Shown here: positions 13,112 to 23,200 of the stretch, one piece after another
How positions within the stretch are numbered: the stretch's first letter is position 1
Layout: every line of letters starts with the position of its first letter
Assembly (NCBI GenBank): GCA_964007475.1
Contig: OZ023274.1
Span: forward strand, 3,968,001-4,032,000
Reading direction: 5' to 3'
Length of the DNA: 64,000 bases
From: Hybos culiciformis
Taxonomy: Eukaryota; Arthropoda; Insecta; Diptera; Hybotidae
Notes under the pieces: model-generated
What the model saw: the letters and a program-made list of their open reading frames with translations, nothing else
What the model was told of the DNA's origin: nothing
Database searches by the model: none
Program-made: the position numbers and the translations under genes

Positions 13112-15829
13112 TTAAGGGATTTCATTTATTTTCTTAAAATCTTTGTGTGTTTTTAAATGCTGATATAGTCCGAATTTTTGTTTATAAGCTACAAACGATT
13201 AAAAAAAAAATTAAATTTTTTTCAAAATATATGTATGTAATTAACCTTTAGGGCAATGTTCACATTTGTATGTCAATTCTTCATTATGAATTTTTTTATG
13301 TTCTACAAGCATATGTTCTGTAAAAATTAGATTGCATAATAATATTTTAACAAAAAAAAAATTAATTTATTTACTAAATGGATAATTTTTCTCGCAAAGA
13401 TCACATGAAAATCTAGGTCCAGAATGAAGAACTTTATGTTTTCGTAGTGCCCCTGGAGTATTGAAAGTAGCCAAACATAATTTACATTTAAAATTTCTTT
13501 TATTTTCATGCCTACAAGAAGAGAAGAAAAATTATTATAAATTTATAAATATAACAAAAATTTAACGGAATCTCACCTGCTACGTTTATGATTTAAAAGA
13601 ACTTCAGAAGTGAAAAACGAAGATCCGCATAGATCGCATTGAAAAACTTTTTCCTTTGAGTGTTTATATCGGGTATGAATTTTTAGTTCACCGGACGTTA
13701 CACACTTTTTCCCACATTCTGAAAACAATTCAATTTGGTCAAATAGAAAATTAATTTTATGTATTTCTTGATAGAATTTTAAAAATTCTAATGAAGAATG
13801 AAAGGAAAAAACACTTCCCTCGATATAATTGAAGGCTTGTATAATTTATGTTTATTGTTTCAAATATTTTCTAAAAAAATCGTGACAAAAATATACCTAA
13901 GCATTCATATTTTTTCGCATCTTCATTCGAATGATGTCGGATAAAATGCTGTTTCAAGCTAAATTGTATTCGAAAACTCTGTGAACATATCTCACAGACA
14001 AAATTCTTTTCCTAAAAACAAAGTATAAAACTATTAATTTTATTTCATTTTAAAAGTATAAATAAATGTTTTTTTTATGAAATGTTAAATATTTTTAAAA
14101 TATTCCATTTACCCCTGTGTGGACAGTGAAATGATTCGATAAATCGTACTGCCGAACGAATCGTTTCGAACAAGCACTAAAATAAATAAATAATCAAATG
14201 AAATTACCCACATATATTTTTTTAATTTGAGTTTTTTTTCTAAAGAAAATGTGGAAACTGTCATCTCTTCCTGTTTTGATAAATAAAAATAAGGAAAACT
14301 ATTTTACCTGCATTTATAAGGTTTTTTATGAGTTTTAGTGTGAACTATAAACGATAATCTATTTTGATATATTTTAGAACATTCATCACATTTATATGTT
14401 CCATCTATTTCTGGTGTAAAATCATATCTTACTCGTTTACGTTTTTTACTTTTAATATTAATTTTTCTATCAATTATTTTAAACAGTGGTTCATGATTAT
14501 TACATTGATTTTCTACATTTATATTCAATTCTCTAATTTCAGATTGATTTGAATTGTCAATAGAATCAATTTTTTCATTACTGTAAGACTCTATCGATGT
14601 AATGTGGCCCGCTGAGTGCGTATCTTTGATATGAGTAAAAAAAATATCAATACTCGATATGGACTGATGACAAAGGAGGCACAAAAAATAAAAATTTCCA
14701 GAATCATACATTAAAATTTCACCACATTTTTTTGCCTAAAATTTGAAGCAAACAAAAATTTAAAATTAATTTATAATAATCATAAAAAAATTGCCTCTAA
14801 TTGTTCTTCATTTTTGTCGTCATTTTCACTCGAACTTAAATGAATTTTAGAAGAATTTTGCTTTTTTCTATCTAATGTATTTTTTATATCTTCACTCCCA
14901 TTCTCATAGAAACCTGTTTCACTTCTACCAGCCAACTCTTGCGAAGAGTCATCCCAAGAAATTGCCGTCTTCATTTTATCACAACATAAGTCATCAGATG
15001 TTTGCCCTTTACTATTTGAATCAATTTTAATTGATCTTGAAACATTCTCTGCTTTTTTCTCACTAAAAAAAAAATTAATTAAATACTTTAGTTCTTGTAT
15101 TCAGGACTGTAAGGACTCATGGACTAAACAAAAACATGCAAGAAAGGACTTGGATTTAATTCATTTTAGGAAAAAATAAAAAAAGCCCAAAATTGCACCT
15201 CTGAATATATGGAATTAAAAATTTCATAGCATCATAATAAATCCAATTTTTCAAACTTCGCTTATGAACATTTTCAAATTTTCTTACTAAATCAGACCAT
15301 CTCTTACTCAAATAATCACCTAAAAATAATAATATTAAATTTAAATCAATAAATGTAGCAAAAAAAAATCATCACCAAGTCTAAGCTCGCTCACCTGTTT
15401 CACCTAATTGTAAGGAAATAACTTGCCATACATTATTGTTTTTCCATCTTTTCCTCGTTGATTGAAAAAATTCAGGATTATTTTTTATCTAAAAACAAAA
15501 ATTAAAATAAGCTTATAAAATTAATATTCCTATAATATTAACCAAAAGTTTTATAGGAGGATAGAATATTCATATCTTGGTTGTGGAAGCACTTCCTTTA
15601 AGTCCAGACTGACGAAAAATCCAAAACGATCAACAGTTAAAAATATTATTTAAAAATGGTTAGGTAGGTAGTTAAAAAAAAAAGTAATTTTCACCTTTTC
15701 AATTAAACTGAAATCAAAATTTCGTAAATCGTCACGACGTGGACGAGGACGACGTTCTCTTTGCATTTTCCTTTTTATTTTTGATCCGATTGTTGTTGAT
15801 GTCGTCGATACTGATGGGCGTATGATCAT
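13112..15829 (-). CDS. MADF + CGEI-module + C2H2 zinc-finger protein
   Basis: Eleven exons join in phase: 15829-15695, 15488-15395, 15319-15199, 15062-14795, 14735-14308, 14176-14113, 14011-13897, 13718-13577, 13511-13375, 13317-13246, 13188-13112, giving about 550 aa. Residues 38-116 look like a MADF (Myb-like DNA-binding) domain: LIEK, NPEFF, VWQVISLQL, then KRW and WIYYDAMKFL. An acidic and Ser-rich linker follows. A C-G-E-I module starts near residue 209 and eight C2H2 fingers fill about 322-540. The first finger belongs to the DGTYKC..C...SFI.H type repeated in the neighbouring gene. The likely role is a nuclear sequence-specific DNA-binding regulator. Two in-frame ATGs are possible (15829 and 15766); an in-frame TGA lies just upstream of the first. 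The intron 14736-14794 has a GC rather than GT donor. The function is inferred from domains only. Confidence 0.85.
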
Positions 15830-16141
15830 GGACGGATCAATTCAAATTCAAAGTTTTATTGAAAACCTTAAAAAAATTATTAACAATTTTAGGGGAAGAG
15901 GTCAAGTAAAGAATTTTTTTTATACCTTATTCCTTGTATCGACTTTTCACTTCTTCTGTTTGAGAGTTCAGAGCTCACCGAAATACCGAAATTCTATTTT
16001 AAATTTAAAAAAAAATAAAATCTCAAAACTCAAACTATAAATATCAAAATCTCATAAAAAAAATACCAAATCAAAAAAAAAAACAAAAATGTTTGTTTTG
16101 TAAATAAAAATATGAATGCAAAATACAAATCAAAATATAAG
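15830..16141. other. 5' flank of the MADF zinc-finger gene, nothing definite
   Basis: The region is AT-rich, with a short plus-strand ORF (15822-16040) that overlaps the start codon of the minus-strand gene and shows no domain. It presumably contains the promoter of that gene, but no core element stands out. Confidence 0.4.
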
Positions 16142-16573
16142 TACATATATGCAGGTCAGACGCCGTCAAAAAAATAAGCCGACCGTCGTAGCGCCGCGTC
16201 TTTTTTCGATTAGTCGTCGTCGTTGAATCTTACGCGGCTGGTCGTGGATTTGCGCCGTAAGAATTTGCTTCAAAAATCAGTTGCGCCATAAGAATTTGCT
16301 TCAAAAATCAGTAAAAAAAATTTTTTTTTTCTTTTTTTGGTTTGAATTTTTTACCGAAAAATTTTTTTTTTCGGAATAAAAAAATTTTTTCTTGGAAAAA
16401 AAATTTTTTTTTCGGAATAAAAAAATTTTTTTTGGAAAAATAATTTTTTTTTGGGAAAAAATTCGAGTCGACTGACTGGGCAGTCGCCGCGCGGTCGTCA
16501 CGTTTTTCACAGCTCAGTCGCGATAAGTCGTCGTCGTGAAAAAATCCACGGCGTCTAAGCCTGCATATATGTA
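16142..16573. mobile_element. Foldback or MITE-like inverted-repeat element
   Basis: The ends are inverted copies: tacatatatgcagg at the left and its reverse complement at the right, followed inward by 'agacgccgt' on both arms and 'cgtcgtcgt'-type runs. The centre holds a tandem duplication of about 31 bp ('gtaagaatttgcttcaaaaatc', about 16251-16312) and repeated A(7-9)T(7-9) blocks joined by 'cggaat' and 'ttgga'. No clear target-site duplication or transposase is visible. The two ORFs on the minus strand here are low-complexity by-products of the A/T blocks. Confidence 0.6.
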
Positions 16574-16792
16574 TATGCAATGTAAATAAAATTGAAAACA
16601 AGAATGCATGTACGTCACACAGAATTAATAGTGGCGATTGTAGCAGCATTAATTCAACTCTTCTTTAACACTGTAAAAATTCGGCCTAATTCATATTGCA
16701 TTAAAGTCTCAAAGTTACAGAACTCTTCCAATTAACGTTATATTACAAATATGTATTTTGCAAATTGCAATTAATTTTCTTTCTGTTATAGG

Positions 16793-18596
16793 TAGCAACC
16801 TGACATTTTTTTCATTTTTTCAAGTTAATCGTTAGACTTTCATTTTACATTTATTTTATAGGCTGATATTTGACCTAAGTTTTTGCATTTCAGATTTAAA
16901 AAAAAAAATTTGTTTTTGGGAGATATGACGATTCTTGTGGCAGAAGGCTTGGAAAATTTTGAAACTTCAAACTATCTACAAGAACTATTTACAAGAATAT
17001 TTTCAGATATCATTTTAAGTAGGTATTCGTGCGGGCTTTCTTTGCATGTGCTGGCAACTCGGTGTTGCCAGTTTAACCCATAGAGAAACCCTAAAAACAC
17101 TGAAAAAACAAAAAATTGGTTTTTTCATTTGAATGTACTCCCTCAATTTTCAACCGATTTGGTCACTCTATACCATTTTGGAAAGGTCTTCCAGACCACT
17201 TTAAAAAGCCGCTTTCGCAGGTTGAAATTTTTTAATGTTTTAGAAGATAATTGACTTCTTAGAATTTCCCCATACAAAAAAATGACCATTTTTAGCCATT
17301 TTCAAAAAAGTTGTACTCCATGATCTTACGTACGACATTTTTCAAACTTCGCAGTCAAAAAGTACATATTTATACCTTTCCAAAGCCGCTTTCGCAGGTG
17401 AAATCGGTCCAGTACTTTCGGATTGGCGGCATTTTATATAAAACCAGTTTTGTAGTTTTTTGGTTCGATTTTTGCTCAGTTTTAGTGTTGTTTTTACTGT
17501 ATATATTTTCGAGAACTGTTTTAAACAGACTCCCCTTCCATTTCACTTTCATAGACATTGTCATATAAGCTTTGAAATTCTTTTTTTTAATGTTTCTTCC
17601 ACATCAATTTCATTTTCTTTCCAATTTTCTTTTCCAAACTTATAACCTAAACTTTTTGCTATTGTAATTTGTTTTTTCAGTATTTAATCCTATCTGATTT
17701 TAGAATAATTTCTGAAAGGCATATAGCAAGTTCTATAAAATCGAGTATCTCCGAACAGGGCTGGACTGGGATTGAATTTAGGACCGGGAAATTCAAATTT
17801 TGTTTGTGAAAAAATTTTCTCACGCTTAAAAAAAAAATTAAAAGAAAACATTATAATTTTAGACAACAGATTTTAGTACCGCCCACCAGGAAACTCCTTC
17901 TAGCTTGTTAGGCCAGTCCAGCTCTGTCTCCGAATCATTCAAAATCTCACTCACGAGTTTTTTTGAGTCGCTTTTACGTTTTTTAGTAGTAGATAATTGT
18001 TTTAAATTATTCGAACGTTTTATCCGTTCATTCACGTTCCAACATGCATTTCCTAAAAACATGTCCTCATAAATTTTGGTTTTTCAGTCATTTTTGTTAT
18101 GGATTCGTTCTTTAAAATTGAGTTTTTGAATAATAACGGACATTTTTTTTTTCGTATTTTTTTTAATTTGGCATACCTCTTTTATTTATTATTCGATTCT
18201 TAAAATTTTTTTTTTGTTGGAAAGGTCTTGAAACGGTCTTTTTTTGGTTTCATTTCTGTAGTACAAATGTTGCCCAAAAGGTGGAGTAATTTTAGTTTAA
18301 TACACAAAATTGGTAAAAACGCCATCTATACAATATTTTCAGGAACCAAAACTTTCTAAAAAAATAAAGGTAAACTCCTCCTGAATCAAAGTCTAGAACA
18401 TCATGAAAGGCTATTTCGAAGTTTTCATACTCAAAAATCCTTAATTTCAAAGTAACCAAAAAGTAACGGTAAAACTTAAAAAAAAACAAAATGGCGGCAA
18501 ACTTGTTGAACAAACATAATTTCTAATACCACTTTCTACCACTTTCAAGAATAAAAATCCAATTTTTGCAAAAAACGCGTTTTTGTCAGGTTGCTA
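16793..18596. mobile_element. Non-autonomous DNA transposon, 1804 bp, 8-bp TSD
   Basis: The left end TAGCAACCTGACA is matched by an exact inverted right end TGTCAGGTTGCTA. An 8-bp target-site duplication, gttatagg, flanks it (16785-16792 and 18597-18604). The 8-bp duplication suggests a hAT-like element, although the TIR departs from the usual hAT ends. The interior has two copies of 'ccgctttcgcaggt' (near 17211 and 17384) and several short ORFs with no recognised domain; no transposase is visible. A smaller element is inserted at 17756-17926. Confidence 0.85.
17756..17926. mobile_element. Nested hAT-type MITE, 171 bp
   Basis: The ends are CAGGGCTGGACTGG and the inverse of CAGAGCTGGACTGG (one mismatch). 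A perfect 8-bp duplication, tctccgaa, flanks it at 17748-17755 and 17927-17934. Terminal CAGGG plus the 8-bp duplication is the standard hAT signature. Because it interrupts the 1.8-kb element, it is the younger insertion. Confidence 0.9.
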
Positions 18597-18729
18597 GTTA
18601 TAGGTATGTTGAAATTGAATATCCGAAATTCAATTTTAATTAAATAAAAATTTAAAAAATGCACCAATAATCATTTTACATATTTTTTTCAAAATTATTT
18701 GCAATAATTTTAATTTTTTAAATAGCGCG

Positions 18730-19441
18730 ATTACAGCAACAATCAAAACTTTTAGGTCTAATTCTGGACCTGATCATCCTAGTGAATTTACAAGTGAAAC
18801 TTAAGTTTTAAAAAATAAACAAGCAAAAGATATTGTTGCTGCCAAAGGCCAAGCTAGTATCATGCAACAACACGAGTAACTTAAAATTTATCGGTAAAAC
18901 CTTAATTATCAACTTAAAATATTTAATAAAATACCTAATTCTCTGTAAAAATTTTTTTTATTTGGGCTAGACAAATTTTCGATGAAGAATCAGCTCCAAA
19001 AAATTCCACACCACAAGTAAATATTTCGCAAATAGGACAGCAACATTATGCTGAATCAGATAATCCATCATCGTCTCGTGTCACTAAGAGCGAAATACAG
19101 AGCACTCGTAGAAGTTGACAAATTACACGCTCAACTAGTCATAATTCAATTTTCAGACACTATTTTGCGTCAGATTCTTCCGCTAGTGAAAATACTCACC
19201 TATCGATCAATACATTCGGCGTCGCCTCAAAGTAAAGCTCCAACTAAATCAGCTAGATCTGGAACACGATAACAAACAAAACGTTTACTAAAAATTGTTG
19301 ATAGTTTATCAATTGATTATTCTCAAAACAATTCAAGTGAAGAAAGGGAAAAGATGTGCAAATTGTAGGTCCATCAACATCAGGTTACACATTAAGAGCA
19401 CCAGCCACAACAAAATTTGAAAATTCACAACAACGCATAGG
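18730..19441 (+). pseudogene. Decayed Ser/Gln-rich coding region, identity unknown
   Basis: The region has locally protein-like, Ser/Thr/Gln-rich plus-strand reading in short pieces, for example RSNSGPDHPSEF near 18755 and ESDNPSSSRVTKSE near 19050. These are broken by in-frame stops near 18805 and 19116 and by frame changes near 19230 and 19355. A possible donor follows at 19441. Unlike the flanking AT spacer, its base composition is balanced. It could be an old retrocopy or a degraded gene or transposon ORF. I do not recognise the family. Confidence 0.4.
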
Positions 19442-20232
19442 TATAGAATATTTTTATAATATTTATTTGTTTTATATCTATCAACATAGGTAAAATATAT
19501 AAGAGTTTGCAAATAGAATATTTAACGCACACCTACATGCCAATAATTTTTTTTTTATATTTAATTATTATATTATATTATTATATTATATTATATTATT
19601 AAATTATACTCGCGACTTTTGATGCAATTACAATTTTAACGAACGAGTGTGAATTTTCAATCAATGTCAAATGGACGTGACGAAAGTTATAATAAGACTA
19701 TCATTTTATTTTTCATTTATTATTTTCCTTTTTTATTAACTTATAAAAAGTAGGAAAATAAATATTAAATAATTTGAATAACTCAATTTTTAGTTTATGT
19801 TATTCAATAATAAAATAAATTCTCTCCTTTTCCATGATAAATAAGTACTTTTAATATTCTTAAAAACACAAATTTTCACTAAAAGTTTTATAATTTATAA
19901 TAAATATAAACAAGGACTGTTTTTTTTTACATAATTACAATAAAATTAAATAAAGCTTATTTACTAAAAACTTTACATTACAAATTCGCATTATTACTAA
20001 ATTAAGTTATGAATTTTTGTTGCACACATTTTATAAATTTATAGGAAAAACTTTAAGTGTAAATTAATAGTTGTTGGAAGGGCTATTGAAACAACAATTA
20101 ATATAATAAATTTAAATATCAATAATTATTCACTAAAAAAAAAAAGAAAAGAATTATTAAGAAAAAATATAATAGCATATATTAAAAAAAATTTATTTAA
20201 TTTCCGAAAAATAAAAGAACTAACTAAAGCTC
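19442..20232. other. AT-rich spacer with a TATTA microsatellite
   Basis: A run of tattatattatatta-type repeats lies at about 19556-19603. The rest is AT-rich spacer in which no coding or RNA feature is seen. Its right part is probably the 3' UTR and terminator region of the minus-strand gene that ends at 20233. Confidence 0.5.
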
Positions 20233-23200
20233 TTATAACAATAAACTAAAAACAAGAAAAATAAGTTTATCAAAATAGAACATCTTTACCTCAATTTCCT
20301 CCCCTTTGTCTTTGTTAAATCTATGCTTCATTTTATAGTGATACATAAATGAAACTCTGAAATTAAAGTTTTAATTAACATTATATTTTGACAGCAGTTG
20401 AGATTTTTTCCTCTTACTTATTAATATATGTTTTTGAACATTTACAGCATTTAAAAGAACCATCATCTTGTACAGTATAGGTGTTACCATCATATCGCAT
20501 TCTAGCTATTTTATATTTTTTATTTTTTTTATTCATTTGATCTTGCCTATTAACAGGGGATCCAGCATTTGTACTACTAAAAATAAAATAGAACAAATCA
20601 AAACAAATAAAATGTATTTGTAATACTGAAATCCAAATTGAATAATGCAATATAATAATTTGGCTTTTTACGTATAACGTGTTTACGATCCTTTTGACAT
20701 TGATTGCAGATTTTATTAAAATTAAACAATCAATTTTAGTTCGCGTCGAAAATAATTTTAGATTGCAAATTTTGAGGTAATAAATACAAGCATACATTAT
20801 CGATTATCTAGATTAGAAATACAAGTAAAACTAGATAATTTTATTTCCCCCTTCTACCAAAAAAAAAAAAAAAAAATAGATAATTTTAAATTCAAAAAAA
20901 CTATATCAACCCTAGAAGACTTTTTCGACTTGTACTCATTTCAGTATATTAAGGAATTAAGGCTTTGTACAGACCAACGAACCATCTGAAAAAGAATTTT
21001 ATTTAATGATTTAATTTAAAGAAATGTTTACCTTCGGGAATGAAGTTTATGTTGACTTTTTCGATGAAAAATAAATGATGTTCTGTTTTGATATATTTTG
21101 TAGCATATTTCACATTTATATGTTCCATCTGCTTCAGCTTTATAATTGTACCGCATTCTTGCTATTTTATAATTAGCTGCATGTTCTGGTGACGTAATCA
21201 ACTGAGAATTTTCTACATTCGGATTACTTAAATCGCTATAAATAGTTTAAGTTAATTGATTTTTAATAAATATAAACTAAAATAATAAATTAGATTTAGA
21301 TCAATCAAAATTATAAGATTAAATTCTAATCATTTAATAAATGTACCTAATTTTAAAAGCTTTATGTTTGTTTTTACAGTGATAAATAAATGATATCCTA
21401 TGTTGATAAATTTTAAAACATTTCGTGCACCTATATGTACCATCTGACTCTGGTTTAAAATCATAAAGTTTCCTACTTCTTCTTTTGTCGAGAAAAATTT
21501 CAGCATTGCTTGAATATTCAATGGCCTCGGGTTCAAGTTTCACTACTAAATCCTCATTATTCGTTGGTCTGAAATATGTTAATTTATGTTATATGTATAT
21601 TTAATAATTATTACGTTATGCTAATAAAATTATGTCTTAATACTTACCGATAATCCGAATGTGAATGCGGGGTCTTACAATGAAAAATAAACAACATTTT
21701 ATTCCGAAATACTTCTGAACAAACTTCACATTTATAAGTTGCTTCGTTATCTTCGCTAGATAACAATCCAGAATCTTCTAAGTCATTATTGCTTTCATCA
21801 AGTAATATTTCATTTTTTATTTGAACGTCATCACAATTATTGAGAACTTGTTTGTTTGACTTATCTGACACTGATCCTTCTACAAAAAAAAAAATACCAA
21901 AATTTATAACAGTAGGCAAAAAATTTTGTTTGCCTACAAGGTCCTTAAATGTCGAAGTTTTGGACTATAAACTCTGGTTATTTAAGTTTGCCTATTTTAC
22001 TAAATACAATACATGATGATTGTATCTTCGGTACAAACTTTAAATTATTATTTTGAATAAAATTATCATAAAATATATAATCATAAGCAAGTTTCATTTA
22101 ATGATATGGATAACCTACTTCGAAACTTTACTATAAGTTAATAAGTATGTGTTTACCATTCGGATAATCACTTAGAATGTTCTCCATTTGATTCCAAGGC
22201 ATTAAATTATTATGGCATTCAGTTTCATTTCGTGTTAAATCGCTAATGTTTTCATTCCTTTCCGCAGTTGCATCTAAATGTGTTTTTTTCAGATGATTGA
22301 AAAAGTCATCAACATTTTCTGACACATTCTCGCAAAATAAACAAACGTAAATGAGTTTTTCGGAATCATATAATAAAATTTCACCACATTTTTGTAATAA
22401 ACTTTTATCCTAAAAGCAAACAAAAAAAAAATAAAACATTATTATTTATTTGTATAAATTAAAATTAAGCTTTAAATTTAACTAGTAGTCGCCCGTACTC
22501 GGAATTCGAGTAAAAGTAGCTCTATTTTATTTCTAAATTTTTTATTTATAATTTTTAATTTATAATTTGGTCGTAATCGTTATCTAAAGAAATATATTAA
22601 AATTTCTTCTCGTAATAATATATAGATTTGAATAGGCTATAAAAAATATAATTACATAATAAAATAATTATTAAAAATTCAATTTTGAAAAAAAAAGTTT
22701 TTGAATTATAATCGCAATTTGACATAGTATTTATGCGTTTCATCTGTCGTTATGTTACTATCAATCAAAGTGCACGAAAATTCACAAGCATTTGTTCAGA
22801 TATTAAATTAAATGAATGATGAGAATATACTATTTTAGAACAACATATTTTGTAATATTTATACTATACATATTATTTTTTGTTTTTTATATTTCGCATC
22901 AAACTACTACCGAATATTTTAATTAATTATTTTTATTATGTTTTTTAATCGAATCTTACATTTAAAATATTCAATAATTGAGATGATTTATTTTCTGTTT
23001 TTGATTTCACAAAATCAAAATTCATTCCGTATATATCTGGTTCAACTTCAATATTAACTGATGAATTATTATATGGAGGTTGTTCAGTATCCATGATCTC
23101 ATTTACTTTATAAGAATCACCTTCAATTTTAATCATTTCAGTTTTTATTATATTATTGGAATCTTCTAGATATTCCTCCTCTTTATCAGAAACATGATCA

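Noticed and set aside
16301..16649. Minus-strand Lys/Phe-rich ORFs as genes
   Set aside because: They arise from the A/T block repeats of a foldback element, with no domain or splice support.
17311..17645. Overlapping ORFs inside the 1.8-kb element as a transposase
   Set aside because: They are short, in several frames, hydrophobic by composition, and show no DDE or other transposase motif.
20930..20990. Extra exon between the third and fourth DGTYKC modules of the zinc-finger gene
   Set aside because: An acceptor is present, but the reading runs to a stop after 12 codons with no finger residues; skipping it gives a perfect in-phase module join.
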